Assembly (NCBI GenBank): GCA_052387815.1
Contig: JBQTIU010000064.1
Coordinates: 1 to 10,949, forward strand
Reading direction: 5' to 3'
DNA: 10,949 bases
From: JBQTIU01 sp052387815
GTDB taxonomy: Bacteria; Pseudomonadota; Alphaproteobacteria; CACIAM-22H2
Of the stretch, positions 1 to 8,379 are shown one piece after another. The notes under the pieces are model-generated. The model was given only the letters and a program-made list of their open reading frames with translations. It was not told the origin of the DNA and made no database searches. Both the position numbers and the translations under genes were made by a program. Positions within the stretch are counted from its first letter, which is position 1. Each line of letters opens with the position of its first letter.

Positions 1-635
1 GGGGGGACCGGGGGCGGGGCCGGGCGCGGGGGCGGAGCGAGCGCGGCGACCGGGGGCGGCGGAGCGGGCGCAGGCGGCGCCGGTACCGTGGCAACCTCCG
101 CGGGGGGAGGCGGGGCCGGCGCCGGCAGGGGCGGCGGGGCGAGGACGGCCGGTGGGGCGGGCGGAGTCAAACGGGGAGGCGGTGGGACGAGGCCCGCCGA
201 CGGTGCGCGGAGGGGCGGCACCGTCTCCGAAAAAACCGGCGGGGCTGGCGGCGGGGCCAACGGCGGCGGGGCCGCGGTGGCCGCGCCCGGACGGGCGGGC
301 GGGCGTGGCACCTGGGCGGGCCCCGCCTTCGGTGGCGCGGCGGGCGGGATCCGGGCCGGCGTGGCGGCCGGTCGCGGGGCGGTCGGCGCGCCGGCTTGGG
401 GCCGGGCCGGGGCGAGCGGCACCGCCACACTCGTCGGCGGGCCAGGGCTCGGCGCCAGCTCGTCGAGCACGCTCCAGTCGATCTCGACGCTGGCGCGCGG
501 CTGGCGCAACTGCTGTTGGGCGAGGGCGGGAAACGACGAGGCCAGCGCGAGCGCGATCGCCACGGAGCCGGCACAGGCCCATTGGCGCGCGCCCAGCGCG
601 CCCACCGCCTGAGGGTCTGAGCGAGGATGCTGCAT
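1..635 (-). CDS. Secreted Pro/Ala-rich protein, probably OmpA family, N-terminal part (runs off left edge)
   Basis: An open frame of 211 codons runs from an ATG at 635 to the left edge without a stop, so the gene is incomplete. An in-frame TAA lies about 20 nt upstream of the ATG, which limits the start. Residues 1-39 look like a signal peptide: a short N-region, a hydrophobic stretch (about 24-38) and an ALA|Q cleavage site after residue 39. Residues 49-61 read SVEIDWSVLDELA, followed by about 150 residues that are almost all Pro and Ala. Rhodospirillales OmpA-family proteins have this layout: signal peptide, a short Val-Leu-Asp-Glu-Leu segment, a Pro-rich linker, then a C-terminal peptidoglycan-binding OmpA domain. 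That domain would lie beyond the edge, so the family call is inference. The ribosome site is weak (AAGG 15 nt upstream). It sits 101 nt downstream of the inositol monophosphatase gene on the same strand. The exported, Pro/Ala-rich character is certain; the OmpA assignment is only likely. Confidence 0.72.
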   Translation of the reverse strand, partial: MQHPRSDPQAVGALGARQWACAGSVAIALALASSFPALAQQQLRQPRASVEIDWSVLDELAPSPGPPTSVAVPLAPARPQAGAPTAPRPAATPARIPPAAPPKAGPAQVPRPPARPGAATAAPPPLAPPPAPPVFSETVPPLRAPSAGLVPPPPRLTPPAPPAVLAPPPLPAPAPPPPAEVATVPAPPAPAPPPPVAALAPPPRPAPPPVP

Positions 636-736
636 GACTCTTGCACCGGCACCTTAACAACTCGCGCCGTCCAATGGAACAACTGATTTAGCCGGAAATA
701 TGGCAGCGGTTGCGGAGCGTCGAGGGGCCCGTCCCG

Positions 737-1570
737 CTATTGCGTCGCGACCGTTCTCGACGGGGCTCGAGCGCCGCGATCGGCGGCGCGCAACAGGCGG
801 GCGAGCCGCGCATGGAGATGGTCGTTGGCGGCGAGCACGCTCTCGCCAGCCAGCACATTCGCTCCGCCGTCGATCTCGGAGACGAAGCCACCCGCCTCGC
901 GGACCAAGATCAAGCCCGCCGCGACGTCCCACGGCGCGAGCCCGTGCTCGAAGAAGCCGTCGAAGCGGCCGGCGGCGACGTAAGCCAGGTCGAGCGCCGC
1001 GGCGCCCATGCGCCGCACCCCGGCGGTGTTCGCCATCGCCCCCGCCAGCAGCCGCAGATAGCGCGGGTGGTCGCCGCGCTCGCGGGGCGGGATGCCGGTG
1101 CCGATCACCGCATCGGCGAGCTCGCGCCGCGCCGAGACGCGCAAGCGCCGGTCGTTGAGGAACGCGCCCATGCCCTTCTCGGCCGCGAACATCTCGTCAC
1201 GCAACGGGTCGTAGACCAGGCCGGTGACGATGTCGCCATCGGCCTCGAGCGCGATCGAAATGCAGAACTGCGGAATGCCGTGGAGAAAATTGGCGGTGCC
1301 ATCGAGGGGGTCGACGATCCAACGGCGGCTTGTGTCGCCGCCGGACTGGGCGCCGCTCTCCTCCATGAGGAATCCGTAATCGGGCCGGGCGCGCGACAAT
1401 TCGGCCTTGATGATCCGCTCCGCCTCGAGGTCGGCGGTCGACACGAAATCGGCCGGACCCTTGACCGAGACCTGGAGCTGCTCGACTTCGCCGAAGTCGC
1501 GCACCAGCCGCCGCGCCGCCTTGCGCGCGGCCCGCTCCATGACGTTGAAGACCGGCGAGCGGAGGATCAT
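737..1570 (-). CDS. suhB: Inositol monophosphatase family protein (SuhB-type)
   Basis: This 277-residue protein is of normal length for the Mg2+-dependent IMPase superfamily, which hydrolyses inositol-1-phosphate and related sugar phosphates; E. coli SuhB also acts on RNA polymerase in rRNA antitermination. All metal-site motifs are visible: EES at 70-72, DPLDGT at 87-92 and WDVAAG at 214-219, giving ligands E70, D87, L89, D90 and D215. The segments AALDLAYVAAGRFDGFFE (191-208) and LVREAGG (222-228) match SuhB closely. ATG 1570 is supported by a GAGG 5 nt upstream. The gene starts 15 nt after the efp stop and is probably co-transcribed with it. The stop is TAG. The catalytic assignment is firm, but whether the in vivo role is inositol phosphate turnover or RNA-related cannot be told from sequence. 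Confidence 0.93.
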   Translation of the reverse strand: MILRSPVFNVMERAARKAARRLVRDFGEVEQLQVSVKGPADFVSTADLEAERIIKAELSRARPDYGFLMEESGAQSGGDTSRRWIVDPLDGTANFLHGIPQFCISIALEADGDIVTGLVYDPLRDEMFAAEKGMGAFLNDRRLRVSARRELADAVIGTGIPPRERGDHPRYLRLLAGAMANTAGVRRMGAAALDLAYVAAGRFDGFFEHGLAPWDVAAGLILVREAGGFVSEIDGGANVLAGESVLAANDHLHARLARLLRAADRGARAPSRTVATQ

Positions 1571-1575
1571 CGAAA

Positions 1576-1579
1576 CCTC
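1576..1579 (-). promoter_or_regulatory. Ribosome binding site of the inositol monophosphatase gene
   Basis: GAGG on the minus strand lies 5 nt before ATG 1570, inside the 15-nt gap after the efp stop. It fixes the start and fits translation from an efp-initiated transcript. Confidence 0.7.
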
Positions 1580-1585
1580 GTGGTA

Positions 1586-2152
1586 TCAATCCTTGGCGCG
1601 CTCGACATAGGTGCGCAGGGCGACGTTGACGACGATCTTGGTGCCGGGGCCGACGAAGGCCGGGACCATGATCTTGACGCCGTTATCGAGCATGGCGGGC
1701 TTGTAGGACGAGGCCGCGGTCTGGCCCCGGACCACCGCATCGGCCTCGACGACGGTCAGGACGGCGGTCTGCGGGAGCTGGATCCCGACCGGCGCGTTGT
1801 CGATGAACTCCGCCGTCACCGTCATGCCTTCGGCGAGGAAGTCGGCCGCCTCGCCGATCATGTCGCGCTCGACCGTGATCTGGTCGTAGCTTTCCCGATC
1901 CATGAACGTGAGGTGGTCGCCCTCGGCGTACAGGAATTGCATTTCCTTCTCCTCGACGCGCAGCCGCTCGACCGTCTCGTCGGAGCGGAATTTCTGGTTG
2001 CTCTTGGCGCCGGTCTTGATGTCGCGCATCTCGACCTGGTTGAAGGCGCCGCCCTTGCCCGGCGAGACGATGTTGTGCTTGAGCACAAGCCAGATGCGGC
2101 CATCGTACTCGATGACGCTGCCGGAACGGATCTCATTGCCGTTGATCTTCAT
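1586..2152 (-). CDS. efp: Translation elongation factor P
   Basis: The 188-residue protein has the normal EF-P length. EF-P binds between the P and E sites of the ribosome and relieves stalling at polyproline stretches. The start at MKINGNEIRSG (ATG 2152) is the family N-terminus. The open frame extends 33 codons further to ATG 2251, but that extension is not conserved EF-P sequence and is rejected. The KOW-like N-terminal domain carries the loop SPGKGGAFNQVE (30-41), whose K33 corresponds to the lysine modified by beta-lysylation in E. coli (K34). The C-terminal OB domain has GQTAASSYKPAMLDNG (143-158). No Shine-Dalgarno is visible before 2152. It heads a two-gene unit with the inositol monophosphatase. 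The adjacent downstream gene encodes a very Pro-rich protein, the type of product that needs EF-P; this link is inference. Neither epmA nor epmB is in the window. Confidence 0.97.
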   Translation of the reverse strand: MKINGNEIRSGSVIEYDGRIWLVLKHNIVSPGKGGAFNQVEMRDIKTGAKSNQKFRSDETVERLRVEEKEMQFLYAEGDHLTFMDRESYDQITVERDMIGEAADFLAEGMTVTAEFIDNAPVGIQLPQTAVLTVVEADAVVRGQTAASSYKPAMLDNGVKIMVPAFVGPGTKIVVNVALRTYVERAKD

Positions 2153-2172
2153 GGGATCGGGCCGATCGCGGC

Positions 2173-2328
2173 CTAGCAGGCTGCGGAAGAACTCCGACGA
2201 GGAAGGCGATGGTGCAACATTCGAATCCGCAGCCTCCAGTCTTTGAATCATGGTTGCGTTCTGCGACCAACCTGCGAATCAATCTTGCGTCGTCAGCGCT
2301 CGAAATTCATTTTTCCGCAGCCTGCTAG
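2173..2328. repeat. 18-nt inverted repeat pair in the efp leader region
   Basis: CTAGCAGGCTGCGGAAGA at 2173-2190 and TTTTCCGCAGCCTGCTAG at 2311-2328 are reverse complements at 17 of 18 positions, with 120 nt between them. If transcription of efp starts upstream of 2328 the arms could form a long-range stem ending about 20 nt before the efp start codon. Equally, these could be two inverted copies of a short dispersed repeat. The sequence between the arms shows no obvious mobile gene. Confidence 0.75.
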
Positions 2329-2438
2329 AGATGGCGCGAAAGCGGCGCGGACCCTACCAGCTTGGCGGCGGCGAAACAATTGCCCCACGGCGGTTGGGGG
2401 AAGGGGCGGCCGTGCGCCGACGGGGCGCAAAAAATGAC

Positions 2439-2467
2439 TTGGAATGAGGCCCGCTCGGGGCTAGTCT
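2439..2467 (+). promoter_or_regulatory. Possible sigma-70-type promoter for the DUF4167 gene
   Basis: TTGGAA (2439-2444) and TAGTCT (2462-2467) are separated by 17 nt, about 155 nt before the DUF4167 start. The -35 is reasonable and the -10 is poor, so this is a weak candidate judged by eye. Confidence 0.25.
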
Positions 2468-2622
2468 AGACCTTCCGCAAGGCGGGGCGGCCACGAGGCT
2501 GTCGTTGGGCTCAAGAATCGCGAAGCGCGGCTCGCCAAGCACCCGGGGATTTCACCGGTGAGGGAGGTGCCGTCGCGAGGAGCCCATCCATCTTCGACAA
2601 CAACGACGGATTATGAGGTGCC

Positions 2623-3021
2623 ATGAGACCCGGTCTGCACATGAAACGCCAACGCGGCCGCAACGACGGCCACAAGCCCCACATCCCCGTCCGTTCGCAG
2701 ACCTTCGACAGCAACGGACCCGACGTCCGCGTGCGGGGCAACGCCTACCAGGTGCTCGAAAAATATCTGGCGCTGGCGAGCGATGCGACCGCGGCCGGCG
2801 ACCGCATCGCGACCGAGAACTTTTATCAGCATGCGGAGCATTATTACCGGCTGATCCACGCCGGCCAGGACCCGTACAACCGGCCGCCGATGTACCCGCA
2901 GGACCAGCAGCGGGTGGCGCCCCCGCATGACAACGCGGCGCCCGTGGTCCCCGGCGCCGGCCCGCAGCCGCCGACCGGCGGCCCAGGCGGATCGAATCCG
3001 ACCGACCGCCGGCCGTTCTGA
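2623..3021 (+). CDS. DUF4167 domain-containing protein
   Basis: This 132-residue protein has a basic N-terminus (MRPGLHMKRQRGRN) and the diagnostic DUF4167 block from about 26 to 82, including QTFDSNGPDVRVRGNAYQV (26-44), EKYLALASDA (46-55) and FYQHAEHYYRL (67-77). The C-terminal third is Pro/Gly-rich and probably disordered. DUF4167 proteins are typical of alphaproteobacteria and have no established biochemical function; the basic, tyrosine-rich core suggests nucleic-acid binding, which is inference. ATG 2623 is supported by GAGG ending 4 nt upstream and by the usual family start. In many alphaproteobacteria this gene lies beside prfA/prmC on one side and clpB on the other. Here clpB is nearby on the same strand but an opposing MOSC gene intervenes, and prmC is absent. 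It converges on the MOSC gene with a 9-nt gap. Confidence 0.92.
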   Translation: MRPGLHMKRQRGRNDGHKPHIPVRSQTFDSNGPDVRVRGNAYQVLEKYLALASDATAAGDRIATENFYQHAEHYYRLIHAGQDPYNRPPMYPQDQQRVAPPHDNAAPVVPGAGPQPPTGGPGGSNPTDRRPF

Positions 3022-3030
3022 CCGGAGCCC

Positions 3031-3792
3031 TCAAGGAGGCGGCACCAGCGGGTCGCCGACCGCCGCCGTTCCGCCCGCGACGACCTCGGCGTAGACGCCC
3101 ATATCGGCGTGCCGGAAGCCCTCGGCAAGCGCGAGCGGGATATTGAGGTCGCGGATCCCGGTCTCGGGATCGACGTTGGTCGCCGCACACCGCGCGTTGC
3201 GCTTGATCACGCTCAGGCGGGCGCCGCCGACGCGGATCTCTTTTCCCGGCCACTCGAATTCCTGCCACGGCTGCCCGCCGTCGAAATAGAAATTGGCGCG
3301 GAAGCGGCGCGGGTCGACCGGCGCCCGCACGACCCGCTCGAGGTCGCGGATGCTGGCCAGGCCGATGATCGAGACGGCCTTGCGCGAAACATCGGAAAAC
3401 ATGTGGCCGGGGGATTCGACCAGGCGCGGCGCGCCCCGGCATTCGGCGCCCAGGAAGGCGGCGAAAAACTGTTCGATCACGACGCGGCCCGCGGCCTCGA
3501 GGAGGTTGGCGCGCGCCACCGCCTTGCCGTCGCGCTCGACGACCAGAACCCCGGTTGCCTCGTCGAAACGCGTCTTGAGACGGGCCAGCCGCTCGTTGCG
3601 CATCAGCATCAGGAAGTTGGTCTTGGGCAGCCATTGGGGCCGCCCCGGCTCGATCCGCGCCGCGCCATGGGCGAGCGCGAAGCGCCGGTCCTGCGGGATG
3701 CCCTCGCCGGCTGCTAGCTCGGCGCGCGACAGGGGTTCCGGCGTCAGGCCCTTGACCGGATAGCGATAGATTTTGGCAATCCTCAGCGCCAT
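3031..3792 (-). CDS. MOSC domain-containing protein (YcbX-like)
   Basis: This 253-residue protein begins MALRIAKIYRYPVKGL, the standard opening of the MOSC N-terminal beta-barrel domain (about 1-110), with DRRFALAHG at 35-43. The MOSC domain proper follows (about 115-250) with RCAATNVDPETG at 201-212. The Cys (C202) is the conserved candidate sulphur or molybdenum-cofactor-binding residue of the family, and GVYAEVVAGG at 232-241 is also typical. MOSC proteins bind or transfer sulphur or the molybdenum cofactor; YcbX and mARC relatives reduce N-hydroxylated compounds. The exact substrate cannot be read here. The frame stays open up to ATG 3900, but the added 36 residues resemble nothing and overlap the clpB promoter. 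ATG 3792, with AGGA 8 nt upstream, is preferred. It converges on the DUF4167 gene and diverges from clpB. No other Mo-cofactor gene is near. Confidence 0.9.
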   Translation of the reverse strand: MALRIAKIYRYPVKGLTPEPLSRAELAAGEGIPQDRRFALAHGAARIEPGRPQWLPKTNFLMLMRNERLARLKTRFDEATGVLVVERDGKAVARANLLEAAGRVVIEQFFAAFLGAECRGAPRLVESPGHMFSDVSRKAVSIIGLASIRDLERVVRAPVDPRRFRANFYFDGGQPWQEFEWPGKEIRVGGARLSVIKRNARCAATNVDPETGIRDLNIPLALAEGFRHADMGVYAEVVAGGTAAVGDPLVPPP

Positions 3793-3874
3793 GACGGCGA
3801 TCCTGGGAGTGGCGGGACCGGACAGGCTCCTAGCACGTCCCGCCGGGCGGCGAAAGTTGGCGCCGGGGCCAGCT

Positions 3875-3902
3875 CTTGCATGGGCGGCCGGCATCTCCAT
3901 AT
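3875..3902 (+). promoter_or_regulatory. RpoH (sigma-32)-type heat-shock promoter for clpB
   Basis: CTTGCA (3875-3880), a 14-nt spacer and CTCCATAT (3895-3902) match the known sigma-32 pattern CTTGAA-N14-CCCCATNT at 5 of 6 and at all but one of the defined -10 positions. The expected transcript start near 3908-3910 gives a leader of about 30 nt before the clpB ATG. clpB is a classic RpoH target, so position, spacing and gene agree. Confidence 0.7.
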
Positions 3903-3938
3903 AGCCCGTGAGGATGCAACCAAGCGATCGGTTCGCCG

Positions 3939-6563
<2,625 letters not shown>

Positions 6564-6578
<15 letters not shown>

Positions 6579-6752
6579 CCCGCCCGCATGCCATCCGCCG
6601 GCGCGGGCCGGATTGAAACCCGCGGGGCACGAGGCGCTGCCTCGCGGCCCCGCGCCTACCAGGGCAATGTCGCCGGCATTTCCGTAGGGGCGGGTCTGTG
6701 ACCCGCCCGCATGCAATCCGCCGGCGCGGGCCGGTTTGAAACCGGCCCCTAC
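6564..6752. repeat. Palindromic repeat cluster between convergent clpB and M23 genes
   Basis: Several GC-rich palindromes fill this gap. Arms GGGCGGGTC/GACCCGCCC with loop TGT occur at 6565-6585 and again at 6688-6708. Arms GGGCCGGTT/AACCGGCCC with loop TGA lie at 6728-6748. A third type (C) occupies 6621-6659. Segments 6564-6620 and 6687-6743 are direct repeats, offset 123 nt, with two mismatches. A complete composite element, GTAGGGG...CCCCTAC, is seen at 6684-6752: palindrome B, a spacer of about 19 nt, then palindrome A. The clpB stop (6576-6578) and the M23 gene stop (6749-6751) both lie inside these elements. They resemble REP/BIME-type intergenic elements. They may serve as 3'-end hairpins for both genes, but no T-tracts follow. 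Confidence 0.88.
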
Positions 6753-8110
6753 GGGGCGCCGGCGAGACGCGAGGCCGCCGGCTGCGCGCCCGCCTTGAGG
6801 TCGAGCTCCGCCGCGGCCTGGCGGAACTCGGCGAGTTCGAATCCGACCAGCTTGCGCCCGGCCGGCAACTGCACGCTCATCGGGTTGATTTGGCGCTGGC
6901 GGCGGAGCACCTCGTAATGCAAGTGCGCGCCGGTGGAGCGGCCGGTCGAGCCGACATAGCCGATCACCTGGCCCTGGCGCACGCGGCTTGCGACCTTGAG
7001 ATTGGCGGCGTAGCGGCTCAGATGCGCGTAGGCGGTGGCGTGTTCGCCGGGGTGCCGGATGCGCACGTAATGCCCGTAATCGCCGGTCCAGCCGACCCGC
7101 TCGACGACGCCCTCGCCGGCGGCGCGGACGGGCGTCCCCTCCGGGGCGCCGAAATCGACGCCCCTGTGCATGGCGCTGTAGCCCAGGATCGGATGCTTGC
7201 GGTTGCCGAAGGCCGAGGTCAGGCGCGCCCCGTCGATCGGCGTGCGCAGGAGCGCCTTGCGCACGCTATGGCCCTCATCGTCGTAGTAGTCGACGGCACC
7301 GTCGGGCGTGCGGTGACGATAGATGCGCTTGACCTTTCCGCTCAAGCCGAGCGCCGCCGAGAGCACCGGGCCGTCCTTGGCGAACCGTCCCTCGTGGTCG
7401 TGGAAGCGCTCGAACAGCACCTCGAACGCATCTCCCGGCTGCACGTCGCGCTGGAAATCGACGTCGTAGCTGAAGGCGCGGATCGCCTCGACCATCACCG
7501 GAACGGGAACCCCGGCCGCAGCTGCCGCCTCGAACAGGCTCGCGCGCACGGTGCCGGCGACGCGCACGAACTCGCCGGCCAGCGTGCGTTCCCGCTTCGC
7601 GGCGGTGAAACGACCGTCCTCGCCGCGCCTGACATCGACTTGGGCATCGGCGCCTGACGCGAAGGTCGCCGACACGAGCGCCATCCGGTCCCCGCTCGCC
7701 GGCCCGAAGATCAACGTGATTTCCTGCCCGGGCTTGAGCGCGCGCGGATCGAAGACGGCCTTGAGCGCCCCGGCCGCCCCGTGCGCCTCGGCCGTGGCCA
7801 CGCCGGCGCCGATCAGAACCTCGATCAGCGTATCGCCACGGCGCACCTGGACGACGCGCGCCGACGATGGGTTGGCGACCGGCGCTTCCGCATCCTTGGG
7901 TTGGCTGACGCCTAAGGCGCCCGGATCGAGAGCGGCGGCGGCGGCCGGCGGCTCGGGCCCCGCATCGAGGGCGGGCGGCGCGCCGGTTTCGGGGGCGGCG
8001 ACATACACGCTGGTGGCGATCGCGGCGACAAGGGCCCCCGTCACCAGCGGCGAGCCGATGGCGAACCGAATCTTGCGCTGCGGTTCCGGCGTTTTCGCCC
8101 TCACCCACAC
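6749..8110 (-). CDS. M23 family metallopeptidase, MepM-like murein endopeptidase
   Basis: This 453-residue protein is likely a membrane-anchored zinc endopeptidase that cuts peptidoglycan cross-links in the periplasm. A short basic N-terminus is followed by one membrane segment (about 17-38) and an Ala/Pro-rich linker. A LysM/OapA-like domain follows (86-135, VRRGDTLIEVLIGAG at 89-103), then a Csd3/MepM-type middle domain (about 175-285). The M23 (LytM) domain spans about 290-415. Zn ligands H315 and D319 (MHRGVDF), H398 (HLH 396-398) and catalytic H363 and H396 are all present, so it should be active. Length and order resemble E. coli MepM (440 aa). The start is GTG at 8110 (a second GTG lies two codons on); an in-frame TGA just upstream excludes longer forms, and the ribosome site is weak. 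It lies downstream of trpE(G) on the same strand but is separated by the repeat cluster. The TAG stop lies in a palindromic repeat. Confidence 0.93.
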   Translation of the reverse strand: MWVRAKTPEPQRKIRFAIGSPLVTGALVAAIATSVYVAAPETGAPPALDAGPEPPAAAAALDPGALGVSQPKDAEAPVANPSSARVVQVRRGDTLIEVLIGAGVATAEAHGAAGALKAVFDPRALKPGQEITLIFGPASGDRMALVSATFASGADAQVDVRRGEDGRFTAAKRERTLAGEFVRVAGTVRASLFEAAAAAGVPVPVMVEAIRAFSYDVDFQRDVQPGDAFEVLFERFHDHEGRFAKDGPVLSAALGLSGKVKRIYRHRTPDGAVDYYDDEGHSVRKALLRTPIDGARLTSAFGNRKHPILGYSAMHRGVDFGAPEGTPVRAAGEGVVERVGWTGDYGHYVRIRHPGEHATAYAHLSRYAANLKVASRVRQGQVIGYVGSTGRSTGAHLHYEVLRRQRQINPMSVQLPAGRKLVGFELAEFRQAAAELDLKAGAQPAASRLAGAP

Positions 8111-8131
8111 CCCCGCTCAGGCCGACCGCCC

Positions 8132-8330
8132 GGGCGGGTCACAGACCCGCCCCTACGACATGCCCCCCCCATTCCCCGATCTAGGGGCGGGTTTCAAACC
8201 CGCCCCAACGACATGCCCCCACCATTCCCCGATCTAGGGGCGGGTTTCGAACCCGCCCGCGGGCGGGTCACAGACCCGCCCCTACAAAGATTGGCACCGT
8301 TCCCCGTAGGGGCGGGTTTCGAACCCGCCC
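8132..8330. repeat. Palindromic repeat cluster, five units of two flavours, between trpE(G) and the M23 gene
   Basis: Five palindromes occur in 199 nt. Flavour B (arms GGGCGGGTC/GACCCGCCC, loop ACA) is at 8132-8152 and 8261-8281. Flavour A (arms GGGCGGGTT/AACCCGCCC, loop TCA or TCG) is at 8184-8206, 8238-8258 and 8310-8330. Segments 8156-8195 and 8209-8248 are direct repeats, offset 53 nt, with one or two mismatches. Units at 8236-8285 form a head-to-head A+B pair bounded by TAGGGG and CCCCTAC. These are the same families as at 6564-6752, there in the opposite orientation. The cluster fills the 269-nt gap between trpE(G) and the M23 gene; I see no gene in it. Any promoter of the M23 gene would have to lie within or beside the repeats. 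Confidence 0.93.
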
Positions 8331-8379
8331 GTTCCAAATCCGCCGAGCCGCTCGAACATGCGGATCGAGCCCGGCCTTG

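Larger units (their letters stand above)
2153..2622. other. Divergent intergenic region between efp and the DUF4167 gene
   Basis: These 470 nt separate two divergent genes and should hold both promoters. Apart from the inverted repeat at 2173-2328 and a possible plus-strand promoter near 2439-2467 I see no gene. Short open frames here (for example around 2243-2447) have no recognisable protein, lack ribosome sites, and partly translate the inverted repeat. Confidence 0.6.

Noticed and set aside
167..682. 171-codon Arg/Pro-rich minus-strand frame at the left end
   Set aside because: The frame starting at 635 gives a signal peptide and a coherent Pro/Ala linker; the Arg-rich frame is its shifted shadow.
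710..2176. Long plus-strand open frame (488 codons) across the inositol monophosphatase and efp genes
   Set aside because: It is the antisense shadow of two clearly recognisable minus-strand genes; high GC leaves such frames open.
2153..2251. N-terminal extension of EF-P from ATG 2251
   Set aside because: The extra 33 residues are not EF-P sequence, include the translated inverted-repeat arm, and MKINGNEIR is the family start.
3793..3900. Longer MOSC protein starting at ATG 3900
   Set aside because: The 36 added residues are not conserved in the family and would overlap the clpB promoter; ATG 3792 has a better ribosome site.
8111..8240. Short open frames encoding GAGFKPAP/GAGFEPAR-like peptides
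   Set aside because: These are translations of the palindromic repeats, a known source of false small-protein calls.
8132..8330. CRISPR array
   Set aside because: The repeats are palindromic, of two types, with irregular and partly duplicated spacers; no cas gene is present.
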